From Aromatoleum toluclasticum ATCC 700605 (GTDB lineage: Bacteria; Pseudomonadota; Gammaproteobacteria; Burkholderiales; Rhodocyclaceae), in assembly GCF_000378245.1 (NCBI RefSeq), contig NZ_KB899510.1, forward strand, positions 1 to 64,000: a stretch of DNA of 64,000 nucleotides, in the 5' to 3' direction. The position numbers were made by a program, and so were the translations under genes. Under the pieces are notes generated by a model, which was not told where the DNA came from, made no database searches, and saw only the letters and a list, made by a program, of their open reading frames with translations. Each line of letters begins with the position of its first letter. Positions within the stretch are counted from its first letter, which is position 1. Positions 55,769 through 64,000 of this stretch are shown in pieces.

Positions 55769-57244
55769 ATGGCGGCCAGCGAATCCATCACCCCCGTGCT
55801 TGCGATCCTGGTCTCCCTTGGTGCCGCCTTGGTCATCCTGGCACTGCATCAGCGCCCCAATCTGCGCGATGCGACTTCGGTCATCGCCGCGGTGATCAAG
55901 TTCATGCTGGTGATCTCCATGGCACCCATGGTGCTGCGGGGCGAGCTGATCGAATACAACTTGTTTACCGTCTTGCCCGGCATTGACTTCGCCTTCCGGG
56001 TCGACCCGCTGGGGATGGTTTTTGCGACCACCTCAAGTCTGTTATGGATCGTGGCGGCCCTCTATTCAATCGGTTATATGCGCAGCCTGAATGAGCATGC
56101 GCAGACGCGCTTTTATGCCTGTTTTGCGGTCAGCCTTTCAGCAGCCGTGGGCGGTGCCTTTGCCGCCAACCTCTTTACCTTGATCATCTTCTACGAGGTG
56201 TTAAGCCTGATCACCTATCCCCTGGTCTATCACCACGAGGATGAGGCGGCCTGGGAGGGGAGCAAGAAATATATCGTCTATCTCATGGGGGCCTCCAAGA
56301 CCTTCCTGCTTATTGCGGTGGCGTTGACCTATTTTCTTACCGGAAGCCTCGATTTTGCCCACGATGGTTTGCTCAAGGCGGTATCAAGTTCACCCCTGAT
56401 CCTGACACTGCTCTATTTCTGCTACCTGTTTGGTTTTGCCAAAGCCGCCATCATGCCATTTCATGCCTGGCTGCCGGCGGCCATGGTGGCGCCAACTCCG
56501 GTCAGTGGCCTGCTGCACGCGGTGGCCGTGGTGAAAATGGGGGTGTTCTGTGTGTTGCGGGTCATCTTCCATGTCTTTGGTGTACAGCTTATGGGCGATC
56601 TGGGGCTGGGCATTGCCACCGCCTATCTGGTGTCTTTCACCATCATCACGGCCTCGCTCTATGCCCTGACCCGCGATGATCTCAAGGCCCGGCTGGCGTA
56701 CTCGACGGTTAGTCAACTCTCCTACATCGTCCTCGGCGCGGCACTGCTTAGTCCCGGCACGATGGTCGGTGGCATCATGCATATCGCCGGCCACGCCTTT
56801 TCCAAGATCACTCTGTTCTTCTGCGCCGGTTCCATCTTCTGCGCCTGTCGGCGACGAAAGATCAGCGAACTGGGCGGGATCGGGCACCGACTGCCGTGGA
56901 CCATGACGGCATTCTTTATCGCTTCCTTGAGCATGATCGGCATTCCGCCGGTGGGAGGCTTTATCAGCAAGTGGTATCTGATCGTAGGCGCCATCGAGGC
57001 ACAGCAGTTGGCATTTGTACTGGTCTTGCTGATCAGCTCACTACTCAATGCGGCCTATTTTCTTCCCATTAGCTACACAGCCTTTTTTGATAAGGAGGCG
57101 CCGCCGAATGGGGCCGCACCGACAGCACCGATCCGTGAGATTCCCCTGATGGCCGCCACCGTGATGACGACGGCCTTGCTGTCGCTGCTGCTGGGGCTTT
57201 ATCCCGACTATTTCCTGAGCTTGGCACAGGAGGTGATCAAATGA
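55769..57244 (+). CDS. MrpD/NuoL-like antiporter subunit, first copy
   Basis: 491 residues, about 14 membrane spans, proton-conducting-transporter family. Functional landmarks are the glutamate in IIFYEVLSLITYPL, the lysine in the KAAIMPFHAWLPAAMVAPTP region, and the later lysines in RDDLKARLAYSTVSQLSY and HAFSKITLFF. It occupies the usual place of nuoL after nuoK but is about 120 residues shorter and lacks the long lateral helix at the C-terminus, so it is closer to MrpD. It overlaps the next small gene by ATGA. It presumably forms one of four pumping modules of this complex I. Confidence 0.88.
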   Translation: MAASESITPVLAILVSLGAALVILALHQRPNLRDATSVIAAVIKFMLVISMAPMVLRGELIEYNLFTVLPGIDFAFRVDPLGMVFATTSSLLWIVAALYSIGYMRSLNEHAQTRFYACFAVSLSAAVGGAFAANLFTLIIFYEVLSLITYPLVYHHEDEAAWEGSKKYIVYLMGASKTFLLIAVALTYFLTGSLDFAHDGLLKAVSSSPLILTLLYFCYLFGFAKAAIMPFHAWLPAAMVAPTPVSGLLHAVAVVKMGVFCVLRVIFHVFGVQLMGDLGLGIATAYLVSFTIITASLYALTRDDLKARLAYSTVSQLSYIVLGAALLSPGTMVGGIMHIAGHAFSKITLFFCAGSIFCACRRRKISELGGIGHRLPWTMTAFFIASLSMIGIPPVGGFISKWYLIVGAIEAQQLAFVLVLLISSLLNAAYFLPISYTAFFDKEAPPNGAAPTAPIREIPLMAATVMTTALLSLLLGLYPDYFLSLAQEVIK

Positions 57245-57495
57245 TCGCTAAGCTGGTCAACTTCTTTGGCGATCCGCAATATCGTGCGCGGCGCAGGCAG
57301 CTGTTCGTCATTATCCTGGCGATGACCCTGGCGGCCGATTTTCTGGTGAGGCGGGATCATGTCGAGGGCTTCTGGCAGGCGATACCCGGGTGGGGGGCTT
57401 TGTACGGGTTTATTGCCTGTTTCCTGATTGTTTTTGTCTCCAAGTTCCTCGGCCACCAGGGCAAACTGATGCGTCGGGAGGACTATTATGATTGA
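57241..57495 (+). CDS. Small two-span membrane protein within the nuo operon
   Basis: 84 residues, overlapped at both ends by the neighbouring antiporter-like genes (ATGA at the start, 8-base overlap at the end), so it is translated with them. There are two hydrophobic stretches (QLFVIILAMTLAADFLV and ALYGFIACFLIVFVSKFLG) with basic ends. It is not one of the 14 standard Nuo subunits and I recognise no family. A structural adaptor between the two MrpD-like subunits is a reasonable inference. Confidence 0.85.
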   Translation: MIAKLVNFFGDPQYRARRRQLFVIILAMTLAADFLVRRDHVEGFWQAIPGWGALYGFIACFLIVFVSKFLGHQGKLMRREDYYD

Positions 57496-59239
57496 GTGGG
57501 TCCACCCGGGGATGGTCTATATCTTTGGGGCACTCTTGATTCCCCTGTTCAAGGGACGCCGCCGCCAGGGCTATTTGCTGTTGGTCACCTTGCTGGCCTT
57601 GTCTGCCGTATTCTCGCTGTCACCGGGGCAATACACCGTTTTCAGCTATACCGGCAAAGAGATCATCCTGGGACAGGTGGACAAGCTCAGCATCCTCTTC
57701 GCCTGGGTCTTCAGCCTGATGGGCTTGATCGGCACGGTCTATGCGCTGCAGGTGAGAGGCGCCGGTGAACATGTCGCCGCCTTTCTCTATGTAGGCAGCG
57801 CCCTGGGGGTGGTCTTTGCCGGTGACTTCCTCAGCCTGTTCCTGTTCTGGGAACTGATGGCCTTTGCCTCGGCCTATCTGGTGTTTGCCCAGGGGGGCAA
57901 GGCGGCCCTCGCGGCAGGTTTTCGCTATCTGCTGGTGCATATCGCCGGAGGACTCTGCCTACTGGGCGGGATTGTGTTGCACTATGCCGCCGCCGGGTCC
58001 ATCCAGTTTGGTCCCCTGAACGGGGGTGGGGCCGCCTTCTATCTCATCCTGACCGGTTTTATCCTCAATGCGGCGGTGCCGCCGCTTAATGCCTGGCTCA
58101 CCGACGCCTATCCCGAGGCCACCGTTACCGGCGCCGTCTTCATGAGCGCCTTTACCACCAAGACCGCCGTCTATGTGCTGTTGCGTGGTTTCCCCGGAAC
58201 CGAGGTGTTGATCTGGCTGGGCGCAGTCATGGCGATCTATGGGGTGGTCTACGCGGTGCTGGAAAACGATGCCCGACGTTTGCTCGCTTACCATATCGTC
58301 AGCCAGGTGGGTTATATGGTGGCCGGGGTCGGGATCGGCACCGAAATGGCGGTCAACGGCGCCAGCGCCCACGCTTTTGCCCATATCCTCTACAAGGGGC
58401 TGTTGTTCATGGGGGCGGGGGCGGTGATTTTTGTCACCGGCCGTCGCAAGCTCACCGAACTGGGCGGCTTGTATAAACAGATGCCGGTGACGCTGTTTCT
58501 CTACATGATTGGCGCTTTTTCAATCTCGGCCTTCCCGTTCTTTAGCGGTTTTGTCAGCAAGTCGATGGTGATCGCAGCCGCCACGGGGGACGGTCGCAGC
58601 CTGATTGCCTTGATGCTGATACTGGCCTCATCGGGTACCTTCCTGCATACCGGGCTCAAGTTGCCCTACTACATGTTCTTTGGCAAGGATTCCGGACTCA
58701 AGGCAAAGGAGCCGCCAACGAACATGCTCATCGCCATGACCATCGCGGCCAGCCTCTGTCTGTTGATCGGCATCTTCCCGGATCTGCTCTACCGGCTTTT
58801 GCCCTATAGCGTCGACTTTCATCCCTATACCGGCGTGCACATCACCGAGACCATGGGCCTGCTGCTCTTCACCGGCCTGGGCTTCGCGCTGTTTCTCAAA
58901 CACCTGGACCCCGAGCGCACCATCAGCCTGGATACCGACTGGTTTTACCGCACCGGGGCAAGGTGGTTGATGTGGTTTGCCCGTCGTCCGCTGACGCGCT
59001 ACGAAGAGGTGGTCAGCGATTTTTCCAACTCGCTGGTACTCAAGCCCCATACCGCCATCGCAAAGCTTGGACTCTGGTTTGATCAGCATATTGTTGATGG
59101 GGTGGTCAATGGCGTGGCGACCGGTCTGATCCGGTGTGCCACGCAGCTGCGCCAGCTGCAAAGCGGCATCCTGAGCCAGTATGCCCTGGGTATCGTGGCG
59201 GGGCTGGTGGCCTGTCTGTTGTTGTATGGTTTTTTGTGA
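57488..59239 (+). CDS. MrpD/NuoL-like antiporter subunit, second copy with C-terminal extension
   Basis: 583 residues. The core is of the MrpD/Mbh type: FLFWELMAFASAYLVF with the key glutamate, LNAWLTDAYPEATVTGAVFM and SAFTTKTAVYVLLR, RRLLAYHIVSQVGYM, HAFAHILYKGLLFM. The proline/histidine of the usual HxWLP segment is changed to LNAWLTD. The last about 110 residues (SLDTDWFYRTGARWLM, DGVVNGVATGLIRCATQL, a final span) resemble the NuoL C-terminus with its lateral helix and anchor. It is therefore the likely distal, NuoL-replacing subunit. A 43-base gap leads to nuoM. Confidence 0.87.
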   Translation: MIEWVHPGMVYIFGALLIPLFKGRRRQGYLLLVTLLALSAVFSLSPGQYTVFSYTGKEIILGQVDKLSILFAWVFSLMGLIGTVYALQVRGAGEHVAAFLYVGSALGVVFAGDFLSLFLFWELMAFASAYLVFAQGGKAALAAGFRYLLVHIAGGLCLLGGIVLHYAAAGSIQFGPLNGGGAAFYLILTGFILNAAVPPLNAWLTDAYPEATVTGAVFMSAFTTKTAVYVLLRGFPGTEVLIWLGAVMAIYGVVYAVLENDARRLLAYHIVSQVGYMVAGVGIGTEMAVNGASAHAFAHILYKGLLFMGAGAVIFVTGRRKLTELGGLYKQMPVTLFLYMIGAFSISAFPFFSGFVSKSMVIAAATGDGRSLIALMLILASSGTFLHTGLKLPYYMFFGKDSGLKAKEPPTNMLIAMTIAASLCLLIGIFPDLLYRLLPYSVDFHPYTGVHITETMGLLLFTGLGFALFLKHLDPERTISLDTDWFYRTGARWLMWFARRPLTRYEEVVSDFSNSLVLKPHTAIAKLGLWFDQHIVDGVVNGVATGLIRCATQLRQLQSGILSQYALGIVAGLVACLLLYGFL

Positions 59240-59282
59240 CTTGAATGTAACGCGCGTGGCGTGTTGATCAAGGAGGTTGTGG

Positions 59283-60788
59283 GTGGTGGATTCAGCCGTC
59301 AACACAATGGGTTTTCCCGTGCTGAGCCTGATCGTGCTGGTGCCGTTGGCTGGTGCGTTGCTGTTGCTCTGGCTCAAGGATGACCTTCAGATCAAGCGAC
59401 TGGCCCTGCTGGTCACCACGCTTGATCTGGCGCTGACGCTGAAGCTGCTGGCGCATTTCAATCCAGACACCCACCTGATGCAGTTTTTCGAAGAATATCA
59501 GTGGATACCTGCCTTGGATATCCACTATGCGCTGGGTGTCGATGGCATCAGCGTGCTGTTTGTCTTTCTCAGTGCGTTTCTGGGCTGGATCTGTGTGCTG
59601 GCTTCCTGGCGTGCCATTGAACAGCACGTGAAAGGTTTCATGTGCGCGCTGTTGGTGATGCAGACCCTGATGTTAGGCGTCTTTTGCGCCATGGATCTGT
59701 TTCTCTTCTTCATCTTCTGGGAGGCGATGCTGATACCGATGTATCTGATCATCGGTGTCTGGGGTGGGGACAACCGCATCTATGCCGCTTTCAAATTCTT
59801 TCTCTACACATTGTCCGGCAGCGTACTCTTTCTGGTGGGCATGATCGTGCTCTATTTTGAAGGCGGGCGCAGCTTTGATATTCCGACCCTGATGACGCAA
59901 AAGTATCCCTTTACCGTCCAGTTCTGGGTCTTTATCGCCTTCTTTATCGCGTTTGCCATCAAAGTGCCGATGTTCCCGTTTCATACCTGGTTGCCCGATG
60001 CCCACGTACAGGCCCCCACCGCTGGCAGCATCGTGTTGGCTGGCGTCCTGCTGAAGATGGGGGCCTATGGCTTTTTGCGTTTTTCACTGCCGATGCTGCC
60101 TCTGGCGACCCACTATTTTGCAACGCCGGTGGTGCTGCTCTCCTTGGTGGCCATCATCTACGGCGGCTATCTGGCACTGGCCCAGGACGACCTGAAAAAG
60201 CTGGTGGCCTATTCCAGTATTAGCCACATGGGCTTTGTCACCGTCGGCCTGTTTGTGCTCAATGTTGCCGGTCTGAAAGGCGGTATTTTGCAGATGTTTA
60301 GCCACGGCATCATCACCGGTGCGCTGTTCCTGCTGGTCGGGCTGGTCTATGAGCGTACCCATACCCGGCTGATCAGCGATTACGGCGGACTGATGAAGGT
60401 GATGCCGATCTACACCACCGGGCTGGCCTTTTTTACCCTGGCGGCGATGGCCTTGCCCGGCACCGGTGCCTTTATCGGTGAATTGCTGGTGTTGGTGGGG
60501 GTCTTTGGCTTTAGCAAGATCGTTGCCGCACTGGCAGTCATTGGTGCACTGCTCAGTGCCGGTTATCTGCTGAGTATGTTTAAACGGGTGGCGCTGGGCA
60601 AGGTGACCAACCAGGCGCTGACCAAAAGTTGGGATCTGGATGCCAGGGAAGTGGTGGCGCTATTGTCGCTGGCCCTGTTTGTTCTCTGGGTGGGCTTCTA
60701 TCCCATGCCCTTCCTGAACATCATGCATGCATCCGTCGAGCACCTGCTGCAGCAGACGCAAGCGCAGGTGGTATTGATTAGCCGGTAA
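59283..60788 (+). CDS. nuoM: NADH-quinone oxidoreductase subunit M
   Basis: 501 residues from GTG 59283, 7 bases after a strong AAGGAGG; an in-frame TTG at 59277 is too close to it. Complex I signatures are GVDGISVLFVFLSAFLGWI, FFIFWEAMLIPMYLIIGVWG, FPFHTWLPDAHVQAPTAGSI and LKKLVAYSSISHMGFV. The canonical NuoM, adjacent to nuoN as in standard operons. Confidence 0.95.
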   Translation: MVDSAVNTMGFPVLSLIVLVPLAGALLLLWLKDDLQIKRLALLVTTLDLALTLKLLAHFNPDTHLMQFFEEYQWIPALDIHYALGVDGISVLFVFLSAFLGWICVLASWRAIEQHVKGFMCALLVMQTLMLGVFCAMDLFLFFIFWEAMLIPMYLIIGVWGGDNRIYAAFKFFLYTLSGSVLFLVGMIVLYFEGGRSFDIPTLMTQKYPFTVQFWVFIAFFIAFAIKVPMFPFHTWLPDAHVQAPTAGSIVLAGVLLKMGAYGFLRFSLPMLPLATHYFATPVVLLSLVAIIYGGYLALAQDDLKKLVAYSSISHMGFVTVGLFVLNVAGLKGGILQMFSHGIITGALFLLVGLVYERTHTRLISDYGGLMKVMPIYTTGLAFFTLAAMALPGTGAFIGELLVLVGVFGFSKIVAALAVIGALLSAGYLLSMFKRVALGKVTNQALTKSWDLDAREVVALLSLALFVLWVGFYPMPFLNIMHASVEHLLQQTQAQVVLISR

Positions 60789-60792
60789 TCGG

Positions 60793-62244
60793 ATGGGAAC
60801 AATGGATCAAGATGCCATTATCCATTCATTGATCACCAGTCTGCCGGAGATAACGGTGTTACTTGCCGCTTGTCTGCTGTTGATGCTCGATCTCGTGTGG
60901 CGGCGTCAACGAGTCGCCGTGATTGGCTATCTGGCGATCGCCGTGATCGCCATTGCGGCACTGGAGACCCTGTTGATCGCCGGGCAAATCAAGCCCGTCT
61001 ATAACGGCATGTTTGTGCTGGATGACTTTGCCGTATTTTTCAAGCTGCTCTTCTGTCTGATCACGGCACTGTGCATCCTCTTCTCCATCGGTTATCTGCA
61101 GCAGGAGCAGATCGAGCACAGCGAATACTACGTGCTGCTGCTGTTTGCCCTTTGCGGGCTGATGATTCTGGCCTCGGCGGTGGATCTGATCATCATCTAT
61201 GTGGGGTTGGAGCTGATGGCCCTGTCGATCTATCTGCTGACCGGGTTCAAGCGCCAGAGCCGGTTATCCAATGAGGCGGCACTCAAGTATGTCATCCTGA
61301 GCGCCTTGTCCTCCAGTGTGCTGCTGTACGGTATGTCACTGCTCTATGGCCTGACCGGGACGACCAATATTGCGGATATTGCCGCGGTGATCGGGCTACA
61401 GGCGGCGATTGATCCGCTGCTAATCTTCGCGATTGTGTTCCTGATAGGCGGATTCTCATTCAAGATCGCGGCTGTCCCGTTTCATATGTGGGTGCCCGAT
61501 GTCTATCAGGGGGCTCCGACCTCGATTACCGCCTTCATGTCGGTTGGACCCAAAGCGGCGGGATTTGTCGTGCTGTTACGCGTGTTTTTGCAAGGTTTGC
61601 TACCCGTCTCGGAGATCTGGCTTGGGCTGTTTACGGTTATCGCGGTGGCGACCATGGCACTTGGCAGCATCGTGGCATTGGTCCAGCACGATATCAAACG
61701 CATGCTGGCGTATTCGAGTATCGCCCATGTCGGCTTTGCCCTGTTGGGTGTGGTGGCTGGCGGGAAGGCGGGTATCGCCAGTGTGATGCTTTATCTGCTG
61801 ATTTACAGCTTTATGAACCTTGGCATCTTTTCCGCCATCATCGTGATGCGCCAAGGGGCATTCGGCGGTGAACGAATCGAAGACTATACCGGTCTTTCCC
61901 GGTCACATCCGGTGTTGGCCATGCTGATGTTGATCCACCTCTTCTCATTGGCCGGCATTCCCCCGACGGCCGGTTTTTTTGCCAAGTTTTATATTTTTGT
62001 GGCGCTGATCGAACAACAACATATTGCCCTGGCGGTGATTGCGGTGATGTTCAGTGCGGTGGTTGCCTTCATCTATATCCGCATCGTGATGCTGATGTAT
62101 ATGCGCCCGCCCACGGGTGAATTTGCCATGCAGCTTGAATTGCCGCCACGGCTGGCGTTAGGCATCACCAGCATGGCGGTCATCGTGATTGGTCTGTTCC
62201 CCTCCTGGTTTCTCACCCTGGCTCAGATCGCGATACTTCAGTAG
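60793..62244 (+). CDS. nuoN: NADH-quinone oxidoreductase subunit N
   Basis: 483 residues, about 14 spans, with the NuoN signatures YYVLLLFALCGLMILASA, GLELMALSIYLLTGFKR, FKIAAVPFHMWVPDVYQGAP and IKRMLAYSSIAHVGFALLG. It starts 4 bases after nuoM. Last gene of the operon, giving the membrane arm two standard (M, N) plus two MrpD/NuoL-like antiporter subunits. Confidence 0.95.
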   Translation: MGTMDQDAIIHSLITSLPEITVLLAACLLLMLDLVWRRQRVAVIGYLAIAVIAIAALETLLIAGQIKPVYNGMFVLDDFAVFFKLLFCLITALCILFSIGYLQQEQIEHSEYYVLLLFALCGLMILASAVDLIIIYVGLELMALSIYLLTGFKRQSRLSNEAALKYVILSALSSSVLLYGMSLLYGLTGTTNIADIAAVIGLQAAIDPLLIFAIVFLIGGFSFKIAAVPFHMWVPDVYQGAPTSITAFMSVGPKAAGFVVLLRVFLQGLLPVSEIWLGLFTVIAVATMALGSIVALVQHDIKRMLAYSSIAHVGFALLGVVAGGKAGIASVMLYLLIYSFMNLGIFSAIIVMRQGAFGGERIEDYTGLSRSHPVLAMLMLIHLFSLAGIPPTAGFFAKFYIFVALIEQQHIALAVIAVMFSAVVAFIYIRIVMLMYMRPPTGEFAMQLELPPRLALGITSMAVIVIGLFPSWFLTLAQIAILQ

Positions 62245-62426
62245 CAAGGAACTGCACTAGCCTTACCCTCTGAGTCAGACCGGTTGTCACCTCGATGAAA
62301 TCCGAAACCGACGGCGATAAGGGGAAAACGAAGTGGCGAGTTACCGGCAAGCATCCAGGGACAACGCAGTAGTGAAGTTGTTGTTTCCGGAGAGCGCGTC
62401 AGTAGAGATGGCGTCGCGGGATTGTC

Positions 62427-62454
62427 TGGACACGTTGTGGGTCAGGACTACACT
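62427..62454 (+). promoter_or_regulatory. Candidate sigma-70 promoter of the CBS protein gene
   Basis: TGGACA (62427-62432) and TACACT (62449-62454) with a 16-base spacer, 41 bases before the start codon. The match is good in both boxes and lies in the only gap between nuoN and the CBS gene, so the latter probably has its own transcript. Confidence 0.55.
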
Positions 62455-62495
62455 AAGGAGTGGAGTTCCTGCAAAGAAATGAAGGAGGTGCGCTC

Positions 62496-62942
62496 ATGCT
62501 CGTTGAATCTGTGCTGGCAACGAAAGGTCATGATGTATTGACAATTTCACCGGATGCCACGGTCTATGAGGCCTTGGCACTGATGGCTAAAAACAATGTG
62601 GGTTGTGTGCTTGTAATGTCCAAAGATCAAATCGCAGGCATCTTCTCGGAACGGGATTATGCCAGAAAGATAATTCTAAAAGGTAAGGGCTCGAAAGATA
62701 CCCCGGTGAGCGAGGTGATGACCACGGAGGTCTGCATCGTCGATAAAGGGAAGACCCTCGATGAGTGTATGGCTGTGATGACCGCCAAACGAGTACGCCA
62801 TCTACCGGTAGTCGAAGGCGATAAGCTCATTGGTATAATCAGTATTGGCGACACCGTAAAAAGCATTATCGATGAAAAGGAACAGGAAATCGAACACATG
62901 ATTGATTTCATTCATGGCGGGGTAACCCCCCCCGGAAAATGA
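62496..62942 (+). CDS. CBS-domain protein
   Basis: 148 residues made almost wholly of two CBS domains: GHDVLTISPDATVYEALALM and GCVLVMSKDQIAGIFSERDY for the first, VSEVMTTEVCIVDKGKTLDE and VRHLPVVEGDKLIGIISIGD for the second. Such stand-alone pairs bind adenosine nucleotides and act as energy sensors for partner proteins. ATG 62496 follows GAAGGAGGTG, an excellent ribosome site. It has its own likely promoter. The partner is unknown; placement after the complex I genes may be chance. Confidence 0.9.
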   Translation: MLVESVLATKGHDVLTISPDATVYEALALMAKNNVGCVLVMSKDQIAGIFSERDYARKIILKGKGSKDTPVSEVMTTEVCIVDKGKTLDECMAVMTAKRVRHLPVVEGDKLIGIISIGDTVKSIIDEKEQEIEHMIDFIHGGVTPPGK

Positions 62943-62992
62943 TGATCGTCAGAAGTAGAATTTTCTCGAACGCAGTCGGAGGAAGTTCTACG

Positions 62993-64000
62993 TGAAGAAG
63001 TCTCTTTTTCAGACGCAGTTACCAGAACCCGCCGCCGATGCCCAGGCGCGAAGTCTGCTACTCGTTGAGCAGATCCAGCAGGCGATCGCTGACCAGGGCG
63101 GGCGGTTGCCCTTTGACCAGTATATGGAGATGGTCTTGTATCAACCCGGTCTGGGTTATTACACGGCGGGTTCGCGTAAATTTGGTCCCAGCGGGGATTT
63201 TATTACCTCGCCGGAGATCTCGTCCCTGTTTGCCAAATGCCTGGCTCGCCAGTGTCGGCAGGTGCTGGCACTGCTGGGGGGTGGCTATCTGCTTGAGGTG
63301 GGGGCCGGTTCTGGTGTATTGGCCGCCGATCTGCTGGCCGAGCTGGAGCAACTGGGCCAGTTACCGGAGGCCTATCTGATCCTGGAGTTGAGCCCGGATC
63401 TGCGGGCACGGCAACGTGAGATGCTGCAGACAGAGGTCCCCACCTTGGTTGACCGGGTACGCTGGCTGGATACCCTGCCCGAGGCTGGGTTTCGCGGTGT
63501 GGTGGTTGCCAATGAGTTGTTGGATGCGATGCCGGTGCACCGTTTTAGGCTGGAGCAGGGGGCGATCAAAGAGCAGTTTGTCACGTCCCGGGATGAGGGG
63601 TTAGCGCTGGTATGGGACAGGCCGGTGAGTCGGGGGTTTGTCGAGGCGGCAGCCGCTGTGGCCACCCAATTGGGAAAGGCGGGCGCAGACTACGAATCAG
63701 AGATCAATCTGCGGGCGCCCCCCTGGCTGCAGGAGCTGGCAAAGGCGGTTGACGCCGGGGCTGTGTTGTTGATCGATTATGGCTACAGCCGGGCCGAGTA
63801 TTATCATCCCGAGCGCAGCCGCGGCACCCTGATGTGCCACTATCGGCACCGTGCCCACCCGGACCCCATGGTTTACCCCGGGCTGCAGGATATCACCGCC
63901 CATGTCGATTTTTCCGCTGTGGCCGAGGCGGCGCTGGCTGCCGGGTTTGCGGTGGCCGGCTTTACCACCCAGGCCTTTTTTCTGATGGGCAACGGCTTGG
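62993..64000 (+). CDS. SAM-dependent methyltransferase, MidA/NDUFAF7 family, 3' end missing
   Basis: 336 codons are visible before the window ends, the frame still open. GTG 62993 follows GTCGGAGGAAG. Family signatures (formerly DUF185) are LPFDQYMEMVLYQPGLGYYT, FGPSGDFITSPEISSLF, the SAM loop LLEVGAGSGVLAADLL, VVANELLDAMPVHRF and LLIDYGYSRAEYY. The mitochondrial member NDUFAF7 dimethylates an arginine of NDUFS2 (NuoD homologue) during complex I assembly. Finding this gene just beyond a nuo operon suggests a matching role here; that part is inference, since many bacteria carry midA elsewhere. Confidence 0.9.

Noticed and set aside
55769-59239. The two MrpD-like genes as an artefactual duplication of nuoL
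   Set aside because: Their sequences differ throughout, including key segments (PFHAWLPA versus LNAWLTDA) and length, so they are distinct genes.

Overview
The window looks like a betaproteobacterial chromosome of the Thauera/Azoarcus/Aromatoleum type. The basis is very high GC at third codon positions up to about 45.5 kb, the gene content, and recognisable family members; no rRNA or other phylogenetic marker is present, so the assignment is inference. From about 45.8 kb to the end the DNA has visibly lower GC and different codon choice. That part carries an unusual complex I operon that reads like gammaproteobacterial DNA, so it is either an acquired island or an assembly join.

Layout. 0-6.6 kb: serine dehydratase (5' end cut off) and the four-subunit, tetrahydrofolate-linked sarcosine oxidase soxBDAG. 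6.7-7.5 kb: a broken TorR-like response regulator joined to a piece of a solute-binding protein. 7.7-9.4 kb: two folate genes (folB, pabB). 9.5-14.4 kb: a vitamin B12 region with cobC and cobD leftward, decayed cbtB and bluB remnants, two divergently oriented cobalamin riboswitches, and a small peptide plus radical SAM maturase (CbpA/CbpB type) behind the rightward riboswitch and its terminator. 14.5-19.8 kb, leftward: an MttB-family corrinoid methyltransferase, a BCCT betaine-type transporter and a porin. 20.7-23.7 kb: a three-gene TRAP transporter. 24-25.1 kb: a GbdR-like AraC regulator. 25.5-33.6 kb: dipeptidase, DUF5943 protein, dgcA, dgcB, etfA, etfB and a small protein (dimethylglycine demethylation). 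34-37.1 kb: a betaine/proline ABC transporter. 37.2-40.6 kb: a sodium/solute-symporter-like protein fused to a degenerate GGDEF and an intact-looking EAL domain, plus a small membrane partner. 40.8-45.5 kb: a second GbdR-like regulator, a second DUF5943 protein and the glycine betaine monooxygenase gbcAB. 46.1-62.2 kb: nuoABCDEFGHIJK, then two MrpD/NuoL-like antiporter subunits flanking an 84-residue membrane protein, then nuoM and nuoN. 62.5 kb to the end: a CBS-domain protein and the start of a MidA/NDUFAF7-type methyltransferase.

How it works together. The high-GC part is a nearly complete glycine betaine degradation locus. The ABC and BCCT systems (possibly also the TRAP system) take up the substrate. 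GbcAB removes the first methyl group to give dimethylglycine, DgcAB with EtfAB gives sarcosine, SoxBDAG gives glycine and methylene-tetrahydrofolate, and serine made from these two would be deaminated by SdaA to pyruvate. FolB and PabB may support the folate demand. The MttB-like enzyme could be a second, corrinoid-dependent demethylation route, which gives the neighbouring B12 genes a plausible purpose.

The strongest leads are the B12-riboswitch-controlled peptide/radical SAM pair, the complex I with four antiporter-like subunits, the transporter-c-di-GMP fusion, and the sharp change in base composition near 45.5-46.1 kb. No tRNA, rRNA, CRISPR array or intact insertion sequence was recognised.
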